This document shows, in pieces, positions 1 through 6,151 of a stretch of 21,343 nt of DNA (positions within the stretch are counted from its first letter, which is position 1; each line of letters opens with the position of its first letter). The notes under the pieces are model-generated. The model was not told where the DNA came from. It made no database searches and saw only the letters and a program-made list of their open reading frames with translations. A program made the position numbers and the translations under genes. Origin of the DNA: Candidatus Levybacteria bacterium RIFCSPLOWO2_01_FULL_39_10 (GTDB lineage Bacteria; Patescibacteriota; Microgenomatia; Levybacterales; UBA12049); contig MFOV01000014.1 in the NCBI GenBank assembly GCA_001782515.1, forward strand, positions 43,399-64,741, in the 5' to 3' direction.

Positions 1-498
1 AGAGACACCGTGCATGTTGGAAAAGTAGCAAGATATGAAGCAGAACATGTTGTCGTTGGTGAAAGTTTAGGAGTTAGAGCTAAAAGGTTGGAAATAATCT
101 CTGAGGAAGAAGGGCAAGCTGAATTATCAGAACCAAATGTAATAGCAGCAGCAACACATATAGGTGATGGTGATGCGCATGACAGACTGGTTGTAATGAG
201 TCTTGGTATGGAGCCGTCCGCAGCTGCTGTTTTAGCTAATAAAGAAAAGGTCCGTTTACAGGATGAAATTAATGAAGTAGCAAAGGAGGCAGCGATAAGA
301 AGAGAATTAAATGGTGATCAAATAAGAGGTGCTATGAAGGACGGGAGAGAGGGTAGAAAAGTCCGCCTTACGCTATTTGATGGACAAGGTAGAAAAAAAG
401 ACGAAATAAAAGGAAGAACGAAAGAAACAGTCATGGTGCCTGATAATTGGTACGAACTTCCGCCAGTTAATCCCCAAGGACAAGAGTGGGTAAACTAA
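1..498 (+). CDS. Unrecognised soluble protein, 5' end outside the window
   Basis: The reading frame is open from the first base to the TAA at 496-498. The first possible start inside the window is GTG at 10, but three sense codons precede it with no stop, so the gene probably begins upstream. The visible 162-165 residues are highly charged (Glu, Lys, Arg), with no membrane segment, signal peptide or cysteine motif. A Lys/Glu/Arg-rich stretch around residues 78-115 could be helical, and the C-terminus is Pro/Trp-containing. I do not recognise a family. It converges with the metallopeptidase gene, whose stop lies 10 bases away, and no terminator is visible between them. Confidence 0.6.
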   Translation, partial: RDTVHVGKVARYEAEHVVVGESLGVRAKRLEIISEEEGQAELSEPNVIAAATHIGDGDAHDRLVVMSLGMEPSAAAVLANKEKVRLQDEINEVAKEAAIRRELNGDQIRGAMKDGREGRKVRLTLFDGQGRKKDEIKGRTKETVMVPDNWYELPPVNPQGQEWVN

Positions 499-508
499 AT
501 TTCTAAGA

Positions 509-1774
509 TTAAGAAGACTGATTAGAGTTATTTACTAAATCTATGAAGTAATTTGTATATCCTGGGGTAACTGTTTCAGTTCTTGCAAGCAACAGCCTGA
601 TCTTACTTACTAATGTTGGTGAAACAGAATATTTTCTCTCTGGTGAAAATCCAAGTATGAAATCGCCCATTATGTAAGCTGCGTCTTCATACACATTATT
701 ATAACCAAATACTGTACTTGTAATACCTTGGTATTTTTCTTTCGACTTTCTGCTTGCATATGAAAAACCTTCAGGATTAAGTTCGGCAAATTCTTTATCA
801 TTTAATGAGCCAAAAATTCCGCAGAATTTAAATAAAATGGCGTGCGATAGCTCATGAAGGATCTTTCCGGAAAACTTATAGCTTTCTAATTCATTTAGAC
901 CAACATAGATAATTCTGTTTACGGGGTGGTAAATACCGCCGGGGTGAAGACTGCCATATTTTTCCGCTCTTAAGTCTTTGTAAAATGCGCTGTTACCTAA
1001 CAAATGTTTTAGCATAATATGATATGTTGAATCAACAATTTTTATTTCACGAACATTTGCCGATATTGCAACTTCTGTAGGAATATAATATAGGGATTTA
1101 ATAAAATCTTTGGAGATTGATTTAAATTTGTTAAGATCAAATTTATTCTTACTTATTCCAAAAAACTTAATTGGTAAGTCCTCTATCTCATCCGCATCAG
1201 GTGCTGAAATTTTTAGTGAATAATTTCTTGTATATGAATTTACAGCTTTCAATATCTCATCAATTGTAGTTGCATTGTCAATCTGTTCCAGGTATTGTTT
1301 TTCATTAATTAATGTTAGTCCGTTCCTTTCTGCTGAATCTTTTGCGAGACCATGAAATTTATCTTTTTCATCTCGTTCAGCGAAAGAAATTTGTTCAGCT
1401 TCTGATCTGTTTATGGAAACATTTGCAGTATGCAATTGAGGTCTTAGAATCAGCTGAGAGGAATTACATTGCTTATCATTTAAGTAGTTGGTAACTAGTT
1501 GTGGTACTACTTCTAAATAGTCTGCGGTTACGTCTGCCAATTGCAGAGGGTCGAGGTTTGGATAGGATCTTAATCCAATCGCAACTGCATTTGAAACTTC
1601 CAGAACAACCGCTGTATAATTTCCAATTTTTTGAAAATAAGTGAGAGGATCACCGGTGTTACGTTGTGAAATTGATCCAATTCCAATGGCGGTAGCAAGT
1701 CCAACGCTACCAATTATTTTCAGTCTATTCGGTCCTCTTTCTTTCACGCAGAAAATTATATCACCGAAGATCAA
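509..1774 (-). CDS. Predicted membrane-anchored zinc metallopeptidase (HExxH)
   Basis: A 421-residue protein with one weakly hydrophobic segment near residues 18-36, which suggests an N-terminal membrane anchor or signal. HELSH at residues 307-311 is a zincin HExxH motif giving two histidine ligands and the catalytic glutamate. E363, in a Y-N-N-V-Y-E-D context about 50 residues later, is the likely third ligand, as in gluzincin-type minimal peptidases where an S-x-Y-x(n)-E-D-x-A block follows HExxH. Upstream, HPVNRIIYVGLNEL (about residues 281-294) resembles the strand that precedes the active helix in such enzymes. Substrate is unknown. The central 80-240 region is polar and unassigned. The ATG at 1774 is the only start giving the N-terminal hydrophobic segment; no clear ribosome binding site is visible. 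Confidence 0.72.
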   Translation of the reverse strand: MIFGDIIFCVKERGPNRLKIIGSVGLATAIGIGSISQRNTGDPLTYFQKIGNYTAVVLEVSNAVAIGLRSYPNLDPLQLADVTADYLEVVPQLVTNYLNDKQCNSSQLILRPQLHTANVSINRSEAEQISFAERDEKDKFHGLAKDSAERNGLTLINEKQYLEQIDNATTIDEILKAVNSYTRNYSLKISAPDADEIEDLPIKFFGISKNKFDLNKFKSISKDFIKSLYYIPTEVAISANVREIKIVDSTYHIMLKHLLGNSAFYKDLRAEKYGSLHPGGIYHPVNRIIYVGLNELESYKFSGKILHELSHAILFKFCGIFGSLNDKEFAELNPEGFSYASRKSKEKYQGITSTVFGYNNVYEDAAYIMGDFILGFSPERKYSVSPTLVSKIRLLLARTETVTPGYTNYFIDLVNNSNQSS

Positions 1775-1792
1775 ATAGGGAACATAAAATGT

Positions 1793-1807
1793 GTACCGCG
1801 TAGGGGA
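1793..1807 (-). repeat. Displaced copy of the tRNA-Glu 3' end (direct repeat, candidate att-like site)
   Basis: Fifteen bases (GTACCGCGTAGGGGA on the plus strand) are identical to 2175-2189, which cover the discriminator base, the 3' acceptor strand and the start of the T arm of the tRNA-Glu gene. Both copies lie in the same orientation and bracket the GIY-YIG gene. The rest of the tRNA is absent here. A repeat of a tRNA 3' end at the far side of an inserted gene is the usual footprint of integration at a tRNA gene. Confidence 0.7.
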
Positions 1808-1817
1808 TACACTTCGC

Positions 1818-2087
1818 TCATATAGATTTTAAGGATTCTCTTAAAATTAGTTTTAGTGATCTCTTTCCTACTGTTGTTTTAAAATATTTCTCTCTTCGCA
1901 ATGCATCTTTTTTTGAAACAAAATATTCACAAAAAACTAACTTAAATGGACGTCTTGGTGCTGTACTTTTGGAGTTTCCGTGAAAGTGATCAGTTAACCT
2001 TTGTTTTAAATTTGATGTAGATCCTATATATAATTTATCATCTTTTAAACTTAGGAGTACATAAACACAGTGGGTTAATTTAGACAT
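1818..2087 (-). CDS. Stand-alone GIY-YIG nuclease domain protein
   Basis: The 89-residue protein is a single GIY-YIG domain of the small YhbQ/UPF0213-like type. The diagnostic strands are V8-Y9-V10 and Y20-I21-G22, separated by a K-D-D-K hairpin. R30 in NLKQRL is the expected catalytic arginine and E66 in R-R-E-K-Y-F-K the expected metal-binding glutamate. These domains cleave DNA in UvrC and homing endonucleases; the cellular role of the stand-alone forms is poorly defined. The gene sits between tRNA-Glu and a 15-bp duplicate of the tRNA 3' end, which suggests it was acquired by insertion. Its upstream region carries three inverted repeats (2093-2108, 2115-2146, 2145-2176). Confidence 0.88.
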   Translation of the reverse strand: MSKLTHCVYVLLSLKDDKLYIGSTSNLKQRLTDHFHGNSKSTAPRRPFKLVFCEYFVSKKDALRREKYFKTTVGKRSLKLILRESLKSI

Positions 2088-2092
2088 TTATT

Positions 2093-2176
2093 TGTTTCTA
2101 AAGAAACATTATTTGTCATGAAGCAGAATAAAATTCGCTTCACGACTGTAAAGTCTACTTCGTTGTACTTTACAGT
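2093..2176. repeat. Cluster of three inverted repeats between GIY-YIG and tRNA-Glu
   Basis: Three hairpin-forming palindromes follow each other. TGTTTC/GAAACA at 2093-2098 and 2103-2108 has a TAAA loop. GAAGC(A)GAAT/ATTCGCTTC at 2120-2129 and 2133-2141 has one bulged A and extends outward to 2115/2146 with one mismatch. A perfect 10-bp arm, ACTGTAAAGT/ACTTTACAGT, lies at 2145-2154 and 2167-2176, the last overlapping the tRNA discriminator. They lie just 3' of the tRNA on its own strand. No T-tract follows them, so they are not clear terminators. Confidence 0.6.
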
Positions 2177-2249
2177 ACCGCGTAGGGGAGTCGAACCCCT
2201 GATTCCCTGGCTGAAAACCAGATGTCCTGGACCACTAGACGAACGCGGC
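2176..2249 (-). tRNA. tRNA-Glu (anticodon UUC)
   Basis: The minus strand folds as a full cloverleaf. The acceptor is GCCGCGT with ACGCGGT (G1-U72 wobble), followed by discriminator A. The D arm is GTCTAGTGGTCCAGGAC, the anticodon stem TCTGG/CCAGG with loop TTTTCAG giving anticodon TTC, and the T arm AGGGG-TTCGACT-CCCCT. The D, anticodon-loop and T sequences match bacterial tRNA-Glu closely. CCA is not encoded, so it must be added post-transcriptionally. The 3' 15 bases recur at 1793-1807. Confidence 0.95.
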
Positions 2250-2264
2250 GCGTTTTGGACTACA

Positions 2265-2294
2265 ATTATACATTATATTTCTTAAAACATTCAA
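2265..2294 (-). promoter_or_regulatory. Candidate promoter of tRNA-Glu
   Basis: On the minus strand, TTGAAT (2289-2294) is followed after 18 bases by a perfect TATAAT (2265-2270). The predicted start would be near 2258, a few bases before the tRNA. A second TATAAT seven bases further upstream has poor spacing to the -35. Confidence 0.6.
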
Positions 2295-2300
2295 CCAGCC

Positions 2301-2360
2301 CGCAACGACTTCGCAAGCTTATCCCCGCCTGCCACGACTGGCACTGGCGGGCAGGTTGCG
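2301..2360. repeat. GC-rich nested palindrome (cruciform-type intergenic element)
   Basis: Within an AT-rich spacer lies a GC-rich block. Its core stem TGCCA/TGGCA (2330-2334 with 2339-2343, CGAC loop) stacks, after a two-base bulge, on CCCGCC/GGCGGG (2324-2329 with 2346-2351). An outer pair CGCAAC/GTTGCG (2301-2306 with 2355-2360) closes the structure. An alternative pairing CCTGCC/GGCAGG is also possible. No T-tract follows on either strand, so it is not a standard terminator. It resembles REP-like dispersed palindromes. Confidence 0.65.
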
Positions 2361-2372
2361 TGTCGGGCGTGG

Positions 2373-3035
2373 TTATTTAATCCTTTTTTTAAATTCCTCA
2401 AGAACTTGTCTTGCGCTATCCTGTCCGCCTAGACCAAATGCGATTCCGCCAGCAATTGCTATCATTGCAACGATTCCAGTAAATAAGATCCTTATCAGAT
2501 CTGACGCAACTCCAAGCTGATTTAAAACCGCCAAAATTACAAAAATGCTGATTGCCCACTGAGTTCCTGTTGCAATCATTTTTGCTGACTCTTGGGAAAC
2601 ACCTTTAAGAGATGCCAAAATTACATCGTGGGCAAGGCTAGCCAGAACAAAACCAACAAGAGCAATTACAACTGCAACAAATACGTTTGGCAGGTAAAGC
2701 AAAACTTCGTTAAGAAGCGTTCCTATTCTCGGAAGTCCCCAAACGTCAGCTGTTGGAATTAAAAATATTATTATTACAAACCAACGTGAAATCTCGGCAA
2801 TAAGGTTACTCCAATTGTAATCCTGTCTAAGCTCAGGTACTCCATATCTTTTGAGGAATGTTTCAAATTTAAGAGTTTTGGCAACACTTAGAATTATTGT
2901 TTTTACAATTGATGCAATAATAATACCTATTAAAAGAATAATTAGCCCTGCAATAAATTTTGGAACATATAAAACTATTGCCTCAACTATTGAATTAATA
3001 GCTCCTAAAAGACTTTCTCTTACTTGTTCTAACAT
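2373..3035 (-). CDS. MscS-like small-conductance channel subunit, TM-helix repeat only
   Basis: The 220-residue protein is almost wholly hydrophobic, with about five membrane helices (roughly residues 15-50, 80-102, 112-140, 152-175, 180-203). It has the conserved TM_helix (PF05552-type) pattern found in a branch of the mechanosensitive-channel superfamily: a helix ending in G-G-I-A-F-G-L-G-G-Q-D-S-A-R near the C-terminus, then a short charged tail. It lacks the large cytoplasmic beta-domain of classical MscS, so a full gated channel role is inferred only. The start ATG at 3035 is preceded by a near-perfect Shine-Dalgarno, GGGAGGTGAT, four bases upstream, unlike most genes here. A strong promoter lies at 3091-3119. 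Confidence 0.82.
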   Translation of the reverse strand: MLEQVRESLLGAINSIVEAIVLYVPKFIAGLIILLIGIIIASIVKTIILSVAKTLKFETFLKRYGVPELRQDYNWSNLIAEISRWFVIIIFLIPTADVWGLPRIGTLLNEVLLYLPNVFVAVVIALVGFVLASLAHDVILASLKGVSQESAKMIATGTQWAISIFVILAVLNQLGVASDLIRILFTGIVAMIAIAGGIAFGLGGQDSARQVLEEFKKRIK

Positions 3036-3090
3036 GTATCACCTCCCTCCGGGCCAGAGGCCTTCATCGACCGGTGGCTCCTTTACTTAA

Positions 3091-3119
3091 ACTATATTTC
3101 CTATCACTTAGCTTGTCAA
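3091..3119 (-). promoter_or_regulatory. Promoter of the MscS-like gene
   Basis: On the minus strand a perfect TTGACA (3114-3119) is separated by 17 bases from TATAGT (3091-3096). The expected start is near 3084, leaving a leader of about 49 bases that ends in a strong Shine-Dalgarno. Its -35 box overlaps that of the opposing tRNA-Lys promoter. Confidence 0.72.
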
Positions 3120-3141
3120 GCGAAGCTCTGGTTGATATAAT
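3113..3141 (+). promoter_or_regulatory. Promoter of tRNA-Lys
   Basis: TTGTCA (3113-3118), 17 bases, then a perfect TATAAT (3136-3141) with an extended TGA immediately before it. The transcript would start near 3148 and carry a roughly 108-base 5' leader before the tRNA. That leader contains two perfect 8-bp hairpins: CAAAATTG/CAATTTTG at 3163-3182, and ATTCCGAT/ATCGGAAT at 3210-3228. Confidence 0.65.
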
Positions 3142-3255
3142 TCAATAACAAAATGCGCTTCTCAAAATTGTTTACAATTTTGAAGAGGAGAACCCAATAA
3201 AAGGTTGGAATTCCGATTTAATCGGAATAAAAACGCGAAATTGAGGTTCGACGAT

Positions 3256-3330
3256 GGGCCGTTAGCTCAGTGGTAGAGCAGGAGCCTTTTAAGCTCTTGG
3301 TCGTGGGTTCGAATCCCTCACGGCTCACCA
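3256..3330 (+). tRNA. tRNA-Lys (anticodon UUU), CCA encoded
   Basis: A cloverleaf is readable. The acceptor is GGGCCGT with ACGGCTC (one G-U), the D arm TAGCTCAGTGGTAGAGCA, and the anticodon stem GGAGC/GCTCT with loop CTTTTAA giving anticodon TTT. The T arm is GTGGG-TTCGAAT-CCCTC, with discriminator A and an encoded CCA. The T stem has one T-T mismatch at its second pair, a minor oddity. Encoding CCA contrasts with the nearby tRNA-Glu. Confidence 0.94.
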
Positions 3331-3539
3331 AAAATGAAATCGAGTTGGAGGTGGGGGCAGCAAGTGCTGCAAAGGCAAAATCCAAATTCGCTTTAAATTT
3401 CATCTCGCTTGTCTTGGGGAAGGCTGTTAAAAAAGGTAACTATCTCTTCGACATTATCGCCGTCAGATTCCAATAAGCCGGACGGAACTTCAACTTTCCT
3501 ACAACCTTACCTAACGGTATTTTTCCGCTGTTTGCGCTC
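3331..3539. other. Gene-free spacer between tRNA-Lys and the pyr promoter
   Basis: No convincing coding frame is present. The open frames here read through the tRNA and are spurious. There is a small palindrome GCAGCA/TGCTGC near 3358-3371 and a CCGTC/GACGG pair near 3461-3485. Neither is followed by a T-tract, so the end of the tRNA transcript is not obvious. Confidence 0.5.
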
Positions 3540-3568
3540 TTGACAAGCGCTTTTGTAAAGTATATTCT
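3540..3568 (+). promoter_or_regulatory. Promoter of the pyrimidine operon
   Basis: A perfect TTGACA (3540-3545) is followed after 17 bases by TATTCT (3563-3568); an overlapping TATATT (3561-3566) is an alternative with 15-base spacing. Transcription would start near 3575, giving a leader of about 78 bases before pyrB that contains a short ORF and a terminator. Confidence 0.62.
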
Positions 3569-3586
3569 ATTCTGAAATAGAGAATT

Positions 3587-3622
3587 ATGGGTAAATTTGA
3601 ATTTTATTATCAAAATTATTAA
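3587..3622 (+). CDS. Putative U-rich pyr leader peptide, 11 codons
   Basis: ATG at 3587 opens an 11-codon frame (MGKFEFYYQNY) ending in TAA at 3620-3622, with a second stop TGA directly after. Eight of its codons contain runs or pairs of T, so the RNA is rich in U. The stop codon sits at the base of the terminator hairpin (3621-3640), so a terminating ribosome would mask the hairpin. This is the geometry of the enterobacterial pyrBI leader. The peptide has no strong Shine-Dalgarno (AGAG five bases upstream at best), and the predicted 5' UTR is only about 12 bases. Translation is inferred, not shown. Confidence 0.42.
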   Translation: MGKFEFYYQNY

Positions 3623-3645
3623 TGAGCCGAAAGGCTTATTTTTTT
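3621..3645 (+). terminator. Intrinsic terminator/attenuator in the pyr leader
   Basis: An 8-bp stem (3621-3628 with 3633-3640, one G-U pair) has a GAAA tetraloop at 3629-3632 and is followed by a seven-T run (3639-3645). It ends eight bases before the pyrB ATG and lies downstream of the operon promoter. It therefore acts on the operon's own transcript, which fits an attenuator better than a terminator of an upstream gene. Confidence 0.66.
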
Positions 3646-3653
3646 AACCAAAA

Positions 3654-4664
3654 ATGGGACTTCAGGAATACCAACAAGGATTAGATAGATCTAAAGATTC
3701 GCTAAATCATTCCGCAGAACATCTTAATGGGAATTTGAAAGGGAAGGACATTCTCTCTGTTAGACAATTTGATACAACAACACTTGATTGTATTTATTCC
3801 TGGAGTCAGGAAATGGCAGAAATTGCTGAAAAGGGTTACAGAGCGGATGTACTTAGCCGTAAAATACTTGCCAATTTGTTTTATGAACCTTCAACAAGAA
3901 CTTCCTCATCATTTACTGCAGCAATGGAAAGGTTAGGAGGAAGTGTTATTCCAATAAATGAAGTTGTATATTCATCTGTGGCAAAGGGAGAAGATTTGGA
4001 GGATACGGTGCGCACTCTAGAACAATATGCAGATGTTATAGTTTTACGTCATCCCGAAATGGGTTCTGCAAAAGTTGCAGCAGAAGCGGCTTCAGTACCT
4101 CTAATAAATGCTGGAGACGGCGTAGGGGAACATCCAACCCAGGCACTTCTTGATTACGTAACAGTAAGAAAAGAACAAGGGAGGGTAGACGGACTCACAG
4201 TTACTATGCTTGGTGATATGAAGAACGGGCGGACAGTCCATTCGTTAGCAAGGCTTTTATCTTCGTACGATGTTAAGTTAAATTTTGTTTCGCCTGAAAT
4301 TTTGAGAATGCCTGCAGAAATCATTGATGAGCTTTCAGCCAAAGGGGTGTCGCAGTCAGAGCATGAAGATTTAGCAGAGGTGTTGTCCGAAACCGACGTT
4401 CTTTATGTTACACGAGTGCAAAAAGAAAGATTTGATGACCCTGCTGTTTACGAATCAGTAAAAGGACTTTATGTGGTTACGCCCGAAACACTGCAGGCAG
4501 GAAAAGAAACTCTCACGATTATGCATCCCTTACCTAGGGTTGGGGAAATTGCAAAATCTGTTGATTCTTATACGCGTAACGCTGCTTATTTTAGACAGAT
4601 GGAAAATGGACTTTATGTAAGAATGACTTTGCTTGCGGGCGTCTTAGGAAAGCTGCCAACGTAA
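3654..4664 (+). CDS. pyrB: Aspartate carbamoyltransferase, catalytic chain
   Basis: Catalyses carbamoyl phosphate + aspartate to N-carbamoyl-aspartate, the committed pyrimidine step. The carbamoyl-phosphate loop is S80-T81-R82-T83 in FYEPSTRT. K111 in the S-S-V-A-K-G-E loop, H133 in RHPE, R193 in GRTVHSL, R254 in VTRVQKER and HPLPR (291-295) match the substrate-binding residues of bacterial catalytic chains. At 336 residues it is about 25 longer than the E. coli chain, the excess being a polar N-terminus (residues 1-28) before the homologous region. A downstream TTG at codon 28 is an alternative start, but neither site has a clear Shine-Dalgarno. No pyrI regulatory-chain gene is adjacent. First gene of the five-gene operon. 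Confidence 0.96.
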   Translation: MGLQEYQQGLDRSKDSLNHSAEHLNGNLKGKDILSVRQFDTTTLDCIYSWSQEMAEIAEKGYRADVLSRKILANLFYEPSTRTSSSFTAAMERLGGSVIPINEVVYSSVAKGEDLEDTVRTLEQYADVIVLRHPEMGSAKVAAEAASVPLINAGDGVGEHPTQALLDYVTVRKEQGRVDGLTVTMLGDMKNGRTVHSLARLLSSYDVKLNFVSPEILRMPAEIIDELSAKGVSQSEHEDLAEVLSETDVLYVTRVQKERFDDPAVYESVKGLYVVTPETLQAGKETLTIMHPLPRVGEIAKSVDSYTRNAAYFRQMENGLYVRMTLLAGVLGKLPT

Positions 4665-4733
4665 AATTGGAAATGCCATTAACTACTTTTGAGGAAATGT
4701 ATAACCTACTCATAGTTTTACAAATAAGGATTT

Positions 4734-5447
4734 GTGCCTGAAAAAATAATTCAACTTGATAGAAGCGTTGTAGTAGCTGCAGATGTAGAAGCTTCTAAAC
4801 TTTCTGACTTGGTTCGGCAAACTTGTGTGGTTGAAGGAATTGGTGGATACAAGGTTGGTTTGGCATTAGCTCTTGAAGAGGGCCTTCCACGAATTGTTGG
4901 ACAGGTAAAAGAAGAAACTGATTTGCCTGTTATATACGATCACCAGAAAGCAGGTAATGATATTCCCGCTATGGGGGCTGAATTTGCAAAGATTTGTAGG
5001 AAGGCGGGTGTTGATGCAATTATCCTTTTCCCATTTGGCGGTGCAAAAACTGAAAGAGACTGGATACATGCCGCCCAAGATCAGGATTTGGGAGTGCTTG
5101 TTGGAGCGCATATGACACAACCTGAATTCTTTCATAGCGAGGGTGGCTCTGTTGCCGACGATGCTCCTCAGAAAATATTTACTATTGCAGCACAAGAAGG
5201 TGTAAAGGATTTTGTCGTTCCAGGAAATAAACTCGAGTACGTTCAAAAATATACTGACTTATTTGATGATATACTTGGTCCTGGAAATTTTACCCTTTAC
5301 GCACCCGGTTTTATAACTCAAGGTGGTGAAATATCAGACTTTGCAAAAGCAGCAGGAGACAGATGGCATGTCATAGTAGGCAGTGCAATATACAAAGCAG
5401 TTAATATAAATGAAGCAGCAGAACAAATGACTAAACAGATAAGGTAA
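4734..5447 (+). CDS. pyrF: Orotidine 5'-phosphate decarboxylase
   Basis: Converts OMP to UMP, the last step of the pathway. The 237-residue TIM barrel shows D17 (VAADVE), K40 (GGYKVGL), then D69-H70-Q71-K72...D76-I-P as the catalytic Asp/Lys/Asp array. FPFGGAKTERD, the substrate-loop region APGFITQGGE, and the phosphate-binding V-G-S-A-I-Y follow near the C-terminus. The D-x2-K-x3-D spacing differs from the textbook D-x-K-x-x-D, which suggests a divergent archaeal-like subgroup. GTG at 4734 is chosen because AAGGA lies three bases upstream and the protein begins immediately before the first barrel strand. A 69-base gap separates it from pyrB, and pyrE follows after 8 bases. Confidence 0.93.
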   Translation: MPEKIIQLDRSVVVAADVEASKLSDLVRQTCVVEGIGGYKVGLALALEEGLPRIVGQVKEETDLPVIYDHQKAGNDIPAMGAEFAKICRKAGVDAIILFPFGGAKTERDWIHAAQDQDLGVLVGAHMTQPEFFHSEGGSVADDAPQKIFTIAAQEGVKDFVVPGNKLEYVQKYTDLFDDILGPGNFTLYAPGFITQGGEISDFAKAAGDRWHVIVGSAIYKAVNINEAAEQMTKQIR

Positions 5448-5455
5448 TTTTAATT

Positions 5456-6151
5456 ATGGTTGTAGATAGGTTGAAAGATGTTGAACGTCCCGAAGGTTTA
5501 ACCAGTACCCAAGAAGTCCTGTCGTCACAACTCTTTGACATAGGGGCAATTAAATTTGGTGCTTTTAAACTAAATCTTCACGATGCTCACCCAGAGGCTC
5601 CGTTATCACCTATTTATATAGATTTAAGAGTGCTTCGAAGATTTCCGGAAGCCAAGGCTGCCGCAGTTGATGCCTATCAGGAAATAACAGAACCTTTGAA
5701 ATTTGACCTTTTGGCAGACGTTCCAACCGCTGCGACTCCATTAGTGGCCTCATTGTCTGATAGATTGGGTGTCGGAATGATAACTCCAAGAACTGATTCA
5801 AAAGGACATGGGACCGGAGCAAAAATTGATGGTCTGCAAGAATCAGACAGAGGAAAAACCGTGTTACTTGTGGATGATTTAGTTACCAATGCTGACTCAA
5901 AATTAGAAGCGGCAAGTGTCCTTATTCAAAACGGTTTGGTAGTAAAAGATGTTGTGGTGTTGGTGGATCGAGGCCAGGGAGGGAAAGAGCAACTGGCAGA
6001 AAACGGTTTAGTTTTACATTCTGCAATGTCAATGCCACAAATGTTGGACTTCTACACAAGAGTTGGTCAGGTAAGCATCGCTGACCATGCTAAAATTAAT
6101 AAGGGTTTAGCGGATTTAAATATCTTCTTATCTTCACTTAAACAACAATGA
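5456..6151 (+). CDS. pyrE: Orotate phosphoribosyltransferase
   Basis: Joins orotate to PRPP to give OMP. The N-terminal orotate/PRPP region has the family pattern FGAFKLN...SPIYIDLR (about residues 34-58). P-R-T-D-S-K-G-H-G-T-G-A-K-I-D-G (111-126) corresponds to the flexible catalytic loop with its Arg and Lys residues. VLLVDDLVTNADSK (136-149) is the PRPP-binding motif with the acidic pair D140-D141. The residues after the Thr are N-A-D-S-K rather than the more common T-G-G/A-x-S. At 231 residues it is of normal size. Its TGA overlaps the pyrC ATG by four bases (ATGA), implying translational coupling. Confidence 0.95.
   Translation: MVVDRLKDVERPEGLTSTQEVLSSQLFDIGAIKFGAFKLNLHDAHPEAPLSPIYIDLRVLRRFPEAKAAAVDAYQEITEPLKFDLLADVPTAATPLVASLSDRLGVGMITPRTDSKGHGTGAKIDGLQESDRGKTVLLVDDLVTNADSKLEAASVLIQNGLVVKDVVVLVDRGQGGKEQLAENGLVLHSAMSMPQMLDFYTRVGQVSIADHAKINKGLADLNIFLSSLKQQ

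Noticed and set aside
3210..3228. Perfect 8-bp hairpin as a terminator
   Set aside because: No T-tract follows on either strand, and it lies between the tRNA-Lys promoter and the tRNA, so it is more likely a leader structure.
3218..3403. 61-residue minus-strand ORF containing a GFEPTTKSLKGSCSTTEL-type peptide
   Set aside because: This is the antisense translation of tRNA-Lys, a well-known spurious peptide; the frame has no independent support.
3270..3476. 68-residue plus-strand ORF
   Set aside because: It starts inside tRNA-Lys and reads through it; no ribosome binding site and no recognisable domain.
4866..5246. 126-residue minus-strand ORF across pyrF
   Set aside because: Antisense shadow of a clearly conserved pyrF; composition is not protein-like.
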